In this document: positions 18,330-25,976 of the stretch, one piece after another | Layout: the number at the start of each line of letters is the position of its first letter | How positions within the stretch are numbered: the first letter of the stretch is position 1 | From: a bacterium | GTDB lineage: Bacteria > Arandabacterota > Arandabacteria > Arandabacterales > Arandabacteraceae | Length of the DNA stretch: 64,000 nt | Reading direction: 5' to 3' | Assembly (NCBI GenBank): GCA_029933125.1 | Contig: JAOZOU010000004.1 | Span: 124,001 to 188,000 of the forward strand | Program-made: the position numbers and the translations under genes | The notes under the pieces: model-generated | Database searches by the model: none | What the model saw: only the letters and a program-made list of their open reading frames with translations | Told to the model about the DNA's origin: nothing

Positions 18330-18344
18330 GCACTTGAAAAGTGC
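18330..18344. promoter_or_regulatory. Perfect inverted repeat over a candidate -35
   Basis: GCACTT-GAA-AAGTGC is a 15-base perfect palindrome with a 3-base centre. It covers the -35 element (TTGAAA, 18334-18339) proposed for the downstream foldase gene, so it could be an operator or simply a small hairpin. No regulator gene lies next to it. Confidence 0.35.
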
Positions 18345-18362
18345 CCTCAACTGTGCTAAATG
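18334..18362 (+). promoter_or_regulatory. Candidate sigma70-type promoter for the PpiC foldase gene
   Basis: TTGAAA (18334-18339), a 17-base spacer and TAAATG (18357-18362) lie 56 bases before the start codon. The -10 is a moderate match. GGGAGG (18408-18413) five bases before the ATG provides the ribosome binding site. Confidence 0.45.
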
Positions 18363-18418
18363 CTGGGGTATGACAGCAAGTGCAGGTTTAGTTTCAGTCT
18401 GGAGAACGGGAGGCTGTT

Positions 18419-20095
18419 ATGAAGAGATTTCTGGTGCTATGTATCGGTGTTGCAGCTTGCTTTTGGCTGAGTTGCAATGAGGGAGACATAATAGCCAAAG
18501 GCAAAGACTACATGCTGACTGTTGATGATCTTAGATATGAGGTAACCAAGCTAGGTCCATCGGCGAATTATCATGACACTTTTGATGATCGTGTAAGAGT
18601 GGTTCAGGATCTGGCAACGCGTAAGCTCCTGTGTGACGAGGCATTGCGGCTTGGTCTGGTAACTCAGGAAGACCTTGAATCAGCTCTTAAGGATGCTGAG
18701 AGCAAAGCTGTCGGAAATGCATACCACATGTGGCGAGTGGACAAGCAGATCCTGCTCCCGCGAATCAAGACAAAGCCCTGGATTGAGAAACTCGATCGCA
18801 AGTTACACCTTAAGGATCTCGTTTTCAAAGTGTATCCCGAGGCACTTGAAGCAAAAGCCGCCCTAAATGCAGGCGCAGATTTCGATAGCCTGGCTGCTGA
18901 GGTGACAAAGGCTGGCTCTGCAACCTTAAATGATATGGGTTGGATCATCTGGAAGGATGTGGGGCGTGATGTTGCCAATCATGTTTTCAAACTCGATCGA
19001 GGTGAGGCAACTGATATAATGCGTCAGGTTGATGGCTACCACATATACTGGCTTGCTGAGGATGAGAAGTTTGGTCTAGGTATAGAGCTTCTCTCGCTGA
19101 GATCGAAGCGCTTTGTTCAGGCAATGGAGAAGGAACGTCTTGAGGAAGAGGAAAAGGCTGAGCTGGCCAAACGTTACAATGTGAAGTTCAACGAACATGG
19201 ACTTAAGAGAGGCCTCGACTGCTTCGCTATCTCATTTCAGGGTGGAAGGCCACCTGACTCACTCTTGAATGTTGTCGTTGCAACTTATGAGGGCGGGAAG
19301 GTGCTTGTCGCTGATCTTTATAGCTACTACTATGCTCTTCCAATTCCCTCACGTTCTTACATCGGTGATTTCTATGGACTGACTGAGCTTGCGATGGAGA
19401 TCGTATTACCGGAGCTTGAGAGCTATGCAGGCTATGAAATGGGGCTCGATCGCTTGAGAGATGTCCGATGGGAGGTCAAGAAAGCTAAAGAAGACCTGCT
19501 TGTGCCTCAGATGGAGGACTATTTCAGGAGCAAGATTAGTGTGAGCGAAGATGATATGAAAGCTTACTATGAAGAGCGTAAAGGCGATCTTAAGACATCT
19601 GGTCGTTATAGGCTTCGAAGATTGCTCCTTGATAGTTGGGATAAGGTGCCTGAATTTCGGCGAAGGCTGGCTTCAGGGGAGGATTTCGTAGATATCATAG
19701 GGGAGATGTCTAAGGATACCTATACAGCCTCATCAGGCGGCGATCTCGGTTTCATAAATTTTGGACTGGTTGCTGCCTACGACTCGGTTGTTTCCAGCCT
19801 CGATGTTGGCGAGATAAGCAAGCCTTTCAAGACGCGGGTTGGTGTTGAGGTTGTTCGACTTGAGGAGATCGAGGAACCAAGACAGCTCACCTATGAGGAG
19901 GCACAGCCTTATATAAGGCAATTCATCGTCAATTCGAGGGCGAACGATCTGCTTGGAGAGTGGGCAAAAAAGAAAAAGCAGGAAATTGGATTTTGGATAA
20001 ATGAGGATCTCCTCAGGACAGTGAGATTACCTCAACCTGAGTATGTGAGGCTTAAGGCTAAACCATCGGAAGAAGCAGAGTCCAAGAAGAAGTAA
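18419..20095 (+). CDS. Parvulin-type peptidyl-prolyl isomerase lipoprotein (PpiC/SurA/PrsA-like)
   Basis: A 558-residue exported foldase. The N-terminus ends in a lipobox-like WLSC, predicting a lipoprotein. Two rotamase-like regions are visible: about residues 125-215 (LKDLVFKVYPEALEAK, ATLNDMGWI, GEATDIMRQVDGYHIYWL) and 395-480 (GRYRLRRLLLDSW, SSGGDLGFINFG, GEISKPFKTRVGVEVVRLEE). The second keeps the G-G-D-L-G-F and GxxxxPFxTxxGxxVxxL pattern of active parvulins; the first is more divergent. It probably assists periplasmic or outer-membrane protein folding, fitting the many exported proteins here. Its stop lies two bases from the convergent gene's stop. Confidence 0.87.
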   Translation: MKRFLVLCIGVAACFWLSCNEGDIIAKGKDYMLTVDDLRYEVTKLGPSANYHDTFDDRVRVVQDLATRKLLCDEALRLGLVTQEDLESALKDAESKAVGNAYHMWRVDKQILLPRIKTKPWIEKLDRKLHLKDLVFKVYPEALEAKAALNAGADFDSLAAEVTKAGSATLNDMGWIIWKDVGRDVANHVFKLDRGEATDIMRQVDGYHIYWLAEDEKFGLGIELLSLRSKRFVQAMEKERLEEEEKAELAKRYNVKFNEHGLKRGLDCFAISFQGGRPPDSLLNVVVATYEGGKVLVADLYSYYYALPIPSRSYIGDFYGLTELAMEIVLPELESYAGYEMGLDRLRDVRWEVKKAKEDLLVPQMEDYFRSKISVSEDDMKAYYEERKGDLKTSGRYRLRRLLLDSWDKVPEFRRRLASGEDFVDIIGEMSKDTYTASSGGDLGFINFGLVAAYDSVVSSLDVGEISKPFKTRVGVEVVRLEEIEEPRQLTYEEAQPYIRQFIVNSRANDLLGEWAKKKKQEIGFWINEDLLRTVRLPQPEYVRLKAKPSEEAESKKK

Positions 20096-20097
20096 CC

Positions 20098-22278
20098 TCA
20101 CTGGCGCTTCTTAAGAAGTTCAAGATTGCGCTTAGCTGTGGCATTTGACGGATTGATCTCAAGTGCCTTTTGCCAGAGGTTGCGTGCTTCCTCAGGCTTC
20201 CCCGTCTTAGCATAAATAACGCCCAAATTGACAAGAGCTCCCTCGTGCCGCGGATCTTGCTTGAGGATGTTCTCATATATTGCTTTTGCCTCTTCCATTC
20301 GGCCTGAGTTCTGGAGAATCACCGCCTGGTTGTAACGCAGATTGATGTTGGCCGCAGCTTGGGGGTTGAGCTTCTCCACAATTTCGTGGGCCTCGTCCTC
20401 CTTTCCAAGTCCAGCATAAGTACTTGCAAGAGCGAGTGCGACATCGGAGTTGTCAGGTACTATCTTAAGAGCCTTTTCATAGGCTTGAGCAGCTTCCTCG
20501 AGTCTTCCCTGCTCCTGATAAAGGCTTCCAAGATTGACCCAGGCACGCCAATTGTCAGGATGGATTTCAATTTCTTTCTTGAAAAGCTCTTCTGCGTGTC
20601 CCAGGTTGCCTTCCTGGCGTTCAATAGTAGCCAACAGGTTATAACCGTCTTCGATGAAGGGAGCATACTTGAGACTCTTCTCAATTGCCTGACGTGCCAT
20701 CTCGAGTTGTCCCTGGCGCAGGTAGATCATGGCTAGAGCCCTATGAGCAGTTGCCATGTCGGGGGATATCTCGACAGCTTTTGATAGGAAACGGACAGCT
20801 GCCTCGAAGTCGTTGGATTTCATCTTAAGTAGCCCGATCTGCTCATAGGCTTCTGGCCAGCTAGGGTTAACGTCGAGCGCCTTCTCGAAATATCGAAGTG
20901 CTTCGCTGGTTTTACCTTCCTCGACAAGTACCTTGCCCACCTGGGTATAAGATTGCGCAAGACCAGGCAGGTGTTCTCCGGTCAGGTTGAGATTGACAAT
21001 GAGGGCAAAGCCACATACCAAGCCAAGGTGAGCAAGAAACTTGGTGTAGCTCCGTCTCCGAGCAAGGCTTACGATGCGGATCAAGCCGACCGCCGCAAGT
21101 AGGCAAAGTGCGGGTACTATAGGGACCCGGTACCTTGCACAAACGAAAAAGGCAACGGTTGCTACGAAGTAAGTGATGACAAACGCCACAACAAAGAAGT
21201 ATTTTCTCCAGTTGACTATGGCCACAAGGAGTCCGACCAGGCCGATGGGAGCTATGGTTGCGAATCTAACAAGCGGATTTCGAAGGACCGTAGAGGTCGC
21301 TCTAACAAAGTTGTAGTCCTGATTGTTGGGAAACTCAAGGCTGCTCCAGAAAAGAGCAATTTTCTTGAGCACGAGCTTTGCCCATCGCCCAGGGTTATTG
21401 CGTATGAATGCGAGTGCCCTGGATGTCCAGTAGCTCGAGACTTCTCCATAGCTCGGCTCCCTTCCCATGACACTCTTTGGGATGGCAATCATATCGTTAT
21501 AGCCTCCCCACCAATCCTTCCTTATCTCTGGGCTTGTTGCGCTCCAACCGTTGGCTTGAGCATTGTTTCCAAGGTAGAAGTTGATACCCGCCTGCCATAC
21601 AACAGGTATGAATTCACCTGATACAAAGTAATTGTGGAGAGTCACGGGCATGACAGGTATGATGATGCCAACAAGCAGTAGAAGCGTAAATTTCCTGGAG
21701 AACAAAAAACAGCCAAACAGCGCCAGCGGAAGGAAAAGTCCAATTGTGGGTCTCGTTATGAGAGCAAGACCGAGCGTTATGCCAGCAAACAACCACATTT
21801 TTCTTTTGCCACTTCTTGCAATCTCAAGCAGATAAAGACTCACAACTGAGAAGAAAATGAAGAGGCTTTCAGTCAATATTTCGCCGTCGAAATAGATGAG
21901 TACAGGATAGATCGCGCAAAGAAATCCAGCTATGAGTGCACCTGCTGTACCAACAAGACGTTTTGCCAGAAGAAAAACGAAGAGGCTTGTAAAGCTGCCG
22001 ATTAAGAACTGAAGTATTCTCGGGATAAGATAGGAGCCATGAGAGAGCTTGTAAATCAAGCCAAGCACGTAAGGATAGAGTGGAGCTCTGAAGAAGGGTT
22101 CATCCCCTACGAGTTGTCCCTGAGCAATTCGACGTGCCCAGGAATCATGATAAGCGGCATCCATGATTGGATGGTTGAAAAAGGGAAGATGCATGAGATC
22201 TTTAAGATACAAGAGCCTCAAAACAAGCGCCAAAGTGAAGACAAGTAAAGCAAGCAAGGTGTGATATCTTTTCGGCAA
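20098..22278 (-). CDS. PMT-type membrane glycosyltransferase fused to C-terminal TPR repeats
   Basis: A 726-residue fusion. Residues 1-420 are polytopic with GT39/GT83 landmarks: FFRAPLYPYVLGLIY after the first helix, LLAKRLVGTAGALIAGFLCA and YPVLIYFDGEILTESLFIFF. The remainder is about eight TPR units (ALRYFEKALDVNPSWPEAYEQ and similar, ending NPSNATAKRNLELLKKR). The catalytic acidic position in the first loop appears altered (DAAYHDSWARRI), so donor use is uncertain. The start is TTG 22278 or possibly CTG 22284, which has GGAGG 7 bases upstream. A paralogue with the same architecture lies at 31697-33913. Confidence 0.82.
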   Translation of the reverse strand: MPKRYHTLLALLVFTLALVLRLLYLKDLMHLPFFNHPIMDAAYHDSWARRIAQGQLVGDEPFFRAPLYPYVLGLIYKLSHGSYLIPRILQFLIGSFTSLFVFLLAKRLVGTAGALIAGFLCAIYPVLIYFDGEILTESLFIFFSVVSLYLLEIARSGKRKMWLFAGITLGLALITRPTIGLFLPLALFGCFLFSRKFTLLLLVGIIIPVMPVTLHNYFVSGEFIPVVWQAGINFYLGNNAQANGWSATSPEIRKDWWGGYNDMIAIPKSVMGREPSYGEVSSYWTSRALAFIRNNPGRWAKLVLKKIALFWSSLEFPNNQDYNFVRATSTVLRNPLVRFATIAPIGLVGLLVAIVNWRKYFFVVAFVITYFVATVAFFVCARYRVPIVPALCLLAAVGLIRIVSLARRRSYTKFLAHLGLVCGFALIVNLNLTGEHLPGLAQSYTQVGKVLVEEGKTSEALRYFEKALDVNPSWPEAYEQIGLLKMKSNDFEAAVRFLSKAVEISPDMATAHRALAMIYLRQGQLEMARQAIEKSLKYAPFIEDGYNLLATIERQEGNLGHAEELFKKEIEIHPDNWRAWVNLGSLYQEQGRLEEAAQAYEKALKIVPDNSDVALALASTYAGLGKEDEAHEIVEKLNPQAAANINLRYNQAVILQNSGRMEEAKAIYENILKQDPRHEGALVNLGVIYAKTGKPEEARNLWQKALEINPSNATAKRNLELLKKRQ

Positions 22279-22317
22279 GGTCAGATCGTAGCCTCCGTGA
22301 TCTCTCTTTCAAATCGT

Positions 22318-22346
22318 ATTATGATTGCGTGGGCAGCCTGAGTCAA
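22318..22346 (-). promoter_or_regulatory. Sigma70-type promoter for the TPR/glycosyltransferase gene
   Basis: On the minus strand TTGACT (22346-22341), a 17-base spacer and CATAAT (22323-22318) stand about 40 bases upstream of the start codon. Both hexamers match consensus at five of six positions. Confidence 0.65.
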
Positions 22347-22590
22347 GCCCCAGGGTAGGGGATCAATTTCCACTTAAGTCGTCTCCTCCTGTTTCCGAAA
22401 AAATCAAAAGGCAGTGGTTTCGACCCTTGCGGGGGCATTACCAAACCGTGGAGGATGCTACAAAGGCCCGTTTAGATAGCAAAGCAGAGGAAGGAGGTGG
22501 TTGGCTCTATTTGGCAAGGAAGCCATCAGGCGAAGCGAGCAAGGATGGTTTGGGGTTTCACCCACTCCGCGCAAGATGGAGGGAGATGTA
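22347..22590 (+). other. Leader region of the first tandem secreted-protein gene
   Basis: There is no convincing -35/-10 pair on the + strand. The region holds a GGAAGGAGGTGG stretch (from 22489) followed three bases later by TTG 22501, in frame with the gene below, which would add 30 residues ahead of the signal peptide. That spacing is too short, and a better start exists at 22591. GTGGAGGATG at 22448 resembles the conserved leader start of copies 2 and 4. Confidence 0.35.
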
Positions 22591-23406
22591 ATGAGGTATC
22601 TAATAGCAGTTTTCCTGACGCTAGCCGTTGCTTCCAGCGTTTTCGGTGCAACAACTAAGGCTTATCAATTGAGAGATGACTTTGGCACCGAGCCACTCTA
22701 CGACTGTGCACTCTCGTACTACTATTACATCCCGTGCCCTACCTATTCATGGTTCTGGGCATATTCGGGATTTGCTCCTGGTGACATCGTTGGCGTTATT
22801 TTCAATGTCGGCGACCAGGGTACTGGTGGCTATGCTCCGTGTGATCCACTGCAGTGTCAGACACTCGAGACAGTTCGAGTACTTGATTTTGCAGGCTATG
22901 GAACGGTTTATCCGGGGCTGTTCACAGTCGAGATGGACGTATGGTGCCCGCCGTGCCCGCTGGTCAATCTTTACAACAGCGGACCGATTGAGACACACTT
23001 TGCGTGGAACTACATCAATATCGTTCCACCGCTTTGTCTTACTCCCTGCTTTGATGGGCAGGGTCTTACCTTCGTCGTTACAATGAAGCATACAGGGACG
23101 AATGGTGCATATCCTGCTTGGGGCTTTGACAACATCAGCACAGCGATTGCAACAGGCTGTGAACTCCACGACTATGGCTGCCTGCCCGTCAGCTACCCTA
23201 GAATGTATGTGCATTCGGGTTACTTCGGGAATGGTGATCCTTGCCAGTACTATCCGCCACTGGCATTCTGTGATGGTGCAGACACCACTCAGGATTGCAG
23301 CCAGTATGGCTTCATCGAGCTGGCATGGAGAGCTTATCTAATTTGCTCCGGTCCTTCAGGAACTGAGCCAAGCACCTGGGGCAACATCAAGCGGATTTAC
23401 CGCTAA
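22591..23406 (+). CDS. Secreted Cys/aromatic-rich protein, tandem family copy 1
   Basis: A 271-residue protein of no family I recognise. It has a signal peptide (MRYLIAVFLTLAVASSVFGA), then the family hallmark YYYYIPCPTYSWFWAYSGF, a LDFAGYGTVYPG turn, WGFDNIS, GCELHDYGCLPV, ELAWRAYLICSGP and the C-terminal TEPSTWGNIKRIYR. The mature part carries 14 cysteines, many also found in copy 2, so disulfide bonding outside the cytoplasm is likely. ATG 22591 is chosen because GGAGGGAG (22578-22585) precedes it and the signal peptide begins there. About 80% identical by eye to copy 2. Function unknown; a surface-layer or adhesive role is only a guess. Confidence 0.8.
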   Translation: MRYLIAVFLTLAVASSVFGATTKAYQLRDDFGTEPLYDCALSYYYYIPCPTYSWFWAYSGFAPGDIVGVIFNVGDQGTGGYAPCDPLQCQTLETVRVLDFAGYGTVYPGLFTVEMDVWCPPCPLVNLYNSGPIETHFAWNYINIVPPLCLTPCFDGQGLTFVVTMKHTGTNGAYPAWGFDNISTAIATGCELHDYGCLPVSYPRMYVHSGYFGNGDPCQYYPPLAFCDGADTTQDCSQYGFIELAWRAYLICSGPSGTEPSTWGNIKRIYR

Positions 23407-23413
23407 AAAGGGT

Positions 23414-23434
23414 GGGGGTGCCGATGGCACCCCC
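23414..23434 (+). terminator. Hairpin terminator after copy 1
   Basis: GGGGGTGCC-GAT-GGCACCCCC, a perfect 9-bp stem with a 3-base loop, starts 8 bases after the stop. It is followed by a weak T-rich run (TTCTCATT). Confidence 0.7.
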
Positions 23435-23493
23435 TTCTCATTCTCGCTTCCCGACGATAAGAGTCATCCCGTCCGAGAAACCACATATTTTGC

Positions 23494-23523
23494 TTGACAG
23501 TTCAATCCGCCTTGTGATATACT
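23494..23523 (+). promoter_or_regulatory. Sigma70-type promoter of copy 2
   Basis: TTGACA (23494-23499), an 18-base spacer and TATACT (23518-23523). The predicted transcript starts near 23531, giving a leader of about 133 bases before the ATG at 23664. Confidence 0.75.
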
Positions 23524-23530
23524 TCAAAAC

Positions 23531-23663
23531 GTCGAAGGAAGTTGTGGGGGTCTGGCTTCACAGGGCATAGGCTGCCCAAATCCGAAGTTGAGCTCGAGTC
23601 TTGAGTTTGAGGTGACTTGAGCTTGTGGTTTGTGACTACTCCTCAACAGAGGGAGGTTCGGAC
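23531..23663 (+). promoter_or_regulatory. Long 5' leader of copy 2 with hairpin
   Basis: The leader opens with GTCGAAGGAAGT (23531-23542), which recurs with one change at 25841-25852 ahead of copy 4, each time 7 bases after the -10. A 10-bp stem with one G-T pair, AGCTCGAGTC (23591-23600) with GACTTGAGCT (23614-23623), lies in its middle. GGGAGG at 23651-23656 is the ribosome binding site. Confidence 0.45.
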
Positions 23664-24476
23664 ATGAAGTACTTAGCTCTAGCGTTGGTTCTGGTGCTTG
23701 CCACATCTGCGTTCGGTCTTGAGAAGAAGGCCTACCAGATGCGAGACGACTTCGGCACCGAGCCACTCTTCGACTGTGCACTCTCGTACTACTATTACAT
23801 CCCGTGTCCTACCTATTCCTGGTTCTGGGCATATTCGGGATTTGAACCTGGTGACATCGTTGGCGTGATCTTCAATGTCGGCGACCAGAGTACTGGTATC
23901 TATCCTCCGTGCGATCCGTTCAACTGCCAGGCGCTCGAGACTGTTCAAGTGCTTGATTTTGCAGGATATGGAACGGTTTACCCGGGTTTGTTCACAGTCG
24001 AGATGGATGTATGGTGCCCGCCGTGCCCGCTGGTCAATCTTTACAACAGCGGACCGATTGAGACCCATTTTGCGTGGAACTATATCGATATCGTTCCACC
24101 TGTCAGCATCTGCCCGTGCTTCGACGGGGAGAATCTGACATTTGTTGTCACAATGACCCATGTAGGAACCAACGCTGCATATCCTGCCTGGGGCTTTGAC
24201 AACATCAGCACGGCGATTGCAACAGGCTGTGAACTCCACGACTACGGCTGTCTGCCAGTGATTTATCCGAGGATGACCGTCCACAGCGGTTACTTCGGGA
24301 ATGGCGATCCTTGCCAGTACTATCCGCCACTGCCACTCTGTGATGGTGCAGACACCACCTTAGATTGCAGCCAGTATGGCTTCATTGAGCTGGCATGGAG
24401 AGCTTATCTAATTTGCTCTGGTCCGACAGCTACCGAGCCCAGCACCTGGGGTAACATCAAGTCGATGTACAGGTAG
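23664..24476 (+). CDS. Secreted Cys/aromatic-rich protein, tandem family copy 2
   Basis: A 270-residue paralogue of copy 1 with the same layout: signal peptide (MKYLALALVLVLATSAFG), MRDDFGTEPLFDCALS, the YYYYIPCPTYSWFWAYSGF core, NSGPIETHFAWNY, GCELHDYGCLPV, ELAWRAYLICSGP and the end TEPSTWGNIKSMYR. It has 14 cysteines. ATG 23664 follows GGGAGG by 7 bases and begins the signal peptide. It has its own promoter and terminator, so it is monocistronic. No known domain is recognised; the long near-identical DNA shared with copy 1 points to recent duplication. Confidence 0.85.
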   Translation: MKYLALALVLVLATSAFGLEKKAYQMRDDFGTEPLFDCALSYYYYIPCPTYSWFWAYSGFEPGDIVGVIFNVGDQSTGIYPPCDPFNCQALETVQVLDFAGYGTVYPGLFTVEMDVWCPPCPLVNLYNSGPIETHFAWNYIDIVPPVSICPCFDGENLTFVVTMTHVGTNAAYPAWGFDNISTAIATGCELHDYGCLPVIYPRMTVHSGYFGNGDPCQYYPPLPLCDGADTTLDCSQYGFIELAWRAYLICSGPTATEPSTWGNIKSMYR

Positions 24477-24492
24477 TCTGGAGGAAGTTAGG

Positions 24493-24519
24493 GGGGTGCC
24501 CTGTGGCACCCCTTTTTTT
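24493..24519 (+). terminator. Rho-independent terminator after copy 2
   Basis: GGGGTGCC-CTGT-GGCACCCC, a perfect 8-bp stem, is followed directly by seven T residues (24513-24519). Confidence 0.9.
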
Positions 24520-24588
24520 ATGCCCTCTCCCGATATCTGCAACCTTTTCCAGCCCAGCTCCCAACAGGTAACGACACCCGGGTAAGAG

Positions 24589-24617
24589 TTGACGTTCGCC
24601 TGATTTCGAGGTAGAAT
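24589..24617 (+). promoter_or_regulatory. Sigma70-type promoter of copy 3
   Basis: TTGACG (24589-24594), a 17-base spacer and TAGAAT (24612-24617), giving a leader of about 108 bases. The leader contains GGGGTCCAAG near its start, similar to GGGTCCAG in the copy 4 leader. Confidence 0.6.
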
Positions 24618-24732
24618 GGAACTCAGAAGGGGTCCAAGTCGCAGCACAAACAACCGCTGGGAGGCGACAAAGACGAGTTCCAAGTCTCTCTGCCTTCGAA
24701 ATCGCCCCGGGGTACCTGAAGGAGGGATCAAG

Positions 24733-25590
24733 ATGCGCTACGCACTGGTTGCAATCATGCTTGTTGTAGCCACCTTAGCTTCGGCTTTTGAGGGCAAGGC
24801 ATTTGTCATGCGAGAAGGCTTTGACCCAGAACCGCTCTACGATTGTGCACTCCAGTACTACTACTACATTCCTTGCCCGACGTATTCCTGGTTCTGGTGT
24901 CTGTTTGGTTGGGAACGCGGTGACGTTCTTGGCGCCTGGTTCACCGTTGGTGACAATAGCACAGGCGGTTATGAGGCCTGCGACCCTGGCGCATGTATGG
25001 CCCTGGAATCATTCGTTGTACTTGACTTTGCTGGCTATGGGACTCTCTATCCCTGGGACTACACTGTCAAGTTTGAAGTCTGGTGTGCTGATGAATATGG
25101 CTGCCCGGTAGGACCGGTGCTCTGGTCAAGCGGTCCCTATGAGACTCATCTTGGCTGGAATCATGTCTATGTCGATCCACCACTGAGTGTCTGTGATTGT
25201 GTCGTCAACCCAGAACCACCCTCAGCGCCGCGATTTCTGATAACAGCCAAGCATATCGGGATATATGCCGACTATCCCGCATGGGGATTCGACAACATCA
25301 GTTATTCCCTTCAACAAGGCTGTGAACTTCATGACATCAGCTCGTTGCCGGTGCTCTATCCGCGTCCTTACAACAGCTATTGCTCCACCATTCATTCGGG
25401 CTTCTACGCACGTGAAGACTTCATGTATTGCCCCGGCAGTCCGATCTGGTTCAAGGATCTCTACGATACAACAGCCGCGGGTACCCATTACGGCTATATG
25501 GAGCTTGCCTGGCGGGCATATCTGCTTTGCGGAGGTCCCAGTCGTACCGAAGCCACAACATGGAGCAAGGTCAAGGCGCTGTATAGATAG
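24733..25590 (+). CDS. Secreted Cys/aromatic-rich protein, tandem family copy 3 (divergent)
   Basis: A 285-residue member with signal peptide MRYALVAIMLVVATLASA, MREGFDPEPLYDCALQ, YYYYIPCPTYSWFW and a C-terminal TEATTWSKVKALYR. It shares with copy 4, but not with copies 1-2, a PPSAPRFLITAKHIG insert and a YPRPYNSY stretch, so the array has two subfamilies. Thirteen cysteines. ATG 24733 has GGAGGG six bases upstream. It is the most divergent copy: the tail is TTWSKVK rather than STWGNIK. Function unknown. Confidence 0.82.
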   Translation: MRYALVAIMLVVATLASAFEGKAFVMREGFDPEPLYDCALQYYYYIPCPTYSWFWCLFGWERGDVLGAWFTVGDNSTGGYEACDPGACMALESFVVLDFAGYGTLYPWDYTVKFEVWCADEYGCPVGPVLWSSGPYETHLGWNHVYVDPPLSVCDCVVNPEPPSAPRFLITAKHIGIYADYPAWGFDNISYSLQQGCELHDISSLPVLYPRPYNSYCSTIHSGFYAREDFMYCPGSPIWFKDLYDTTAAGTHYGYMELAWRAYLLCGGPSRTEATTWSKVKALYR

Positions 25591-25615
25591 CAAGCATCAC
25601 AGGAGCCTCCTGATC

Positions 25616-25643
25616 GAGATCCCCGTACACGCCTGGATAGTGC
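25616..25643 (+). repeat. 28-base repeat, unit 1
   Basis: Identical to 25677-25704, start-to-start distance 61 bases. The core is CCCCGTACACGCCTGGAT, an imperfect palindrome. Weaker similarity (AGCCTC followed by C/T, then TG) extends about 12 bases upstream of both units. It sits where copy 3 would be expected to have a terminator. Confidence 0.75.
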
Positions 25644-25676
25644 ATCTGCTGCAAGGTCTTTGAGAAGCCTCTTGGA

Positions 25677-25704
25677 GAGATCCCCGTACACGCCTGGATA
25701 GTGC
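25677..25704 (+). repeat. 28-base repeat, unit 2
   Basis: Exact copy of 25616-25643, separated from it by a unique 33-base stretch. A shortened relative, GAGATCACCCCGT, begins at 25713. Repeat and spacer sizes are CRISPR-like, but only two full units exist and no cas gene is present. Confidence 0.75.
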
Positions 25705-25803
25705 GAATACCTGAGATCACCCCGTCTCAATTTTGACATATCGTATTCGATGAGCTTTACAGCAAATTATGAGGCAAGTCATGCTATTATACCTAACTAA
25801 TGG

Positions 25804-25833
25804 TTGACAAAGCGCATCCGGCTGTGCTATAGT
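25804..25833 (+). promoter_or_regulatory. Sigma70-type promoter of copy 4
   Basis: TTGACA (25804-25809), an 18-base spacer and TATAGT (25828-25833), the same geometry as the copy 2 promoter. The transcript should begin near 25841 with GTCGGAGGAAGT. Confidence 0.75.
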
Positions 25834-25840
25834 ATCCACC

Positions 25841-25976
25841 GTCGGAGGAAGTGGGTCCAGCTTGAGCAGAGCGAGCAATCGCTCAAAAGGAGGTGAGCGA
25901 ACGGCGAGAGCTTAGCATGGTCTGTAGCGCACGTGTGTTCCAGCTTCCAACCTTGCTTTAGCAAAGGGAGGGCGAT
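25841..25976 (+). promoter_or_regulatory. Long 5' leader of copy 4 with hairpin
   Basis: A 136-base leader. GAGCGA-GCAA-TCGCTC forms a 6-bp stem closed by a GNRA loop and is followed closely by AAGGAGGTGA, a near-perfect Shine-Dalgarno with no start codon at a usable distance. The functional site for ATG 25977 is GGGAGGG (25966-25972). Confidence 0.45.

Noticed and set aside
22501-22590. TTG 22501 as the start of tandem copy 1
   Set aside because: It would place 30 polar residues before the signal peptide, and its GGAGG is only three bases away; ATG 22591 has correct spacing and matches the paralogues.
22325-22591. An 88-codon + strand frame ending exactly at the start of tandem copy 1
   Set aside because: Composition is low-complexity and basic, it has no ribosome binding site, and it overlaps the minus-strand promoter; more likely leader RNA.
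23679-24284. A 201-codon minus-strand frame antisense to tandem copy 2 (also 22747-23214 and 25986-26639)
   Set aside because: These long antisense frames recur because the sense genes are paralogous and codon-biased; no start signals or known domains.
25616-25704. Annotating a CRISPR array at the 28-base repeats
   Set aside because: Only two full repeats and one spacer, no cas genes, and flanking similarity extends beyond the repeat; kept as a repeat with a CRISPR-like hypothesis in the findings.
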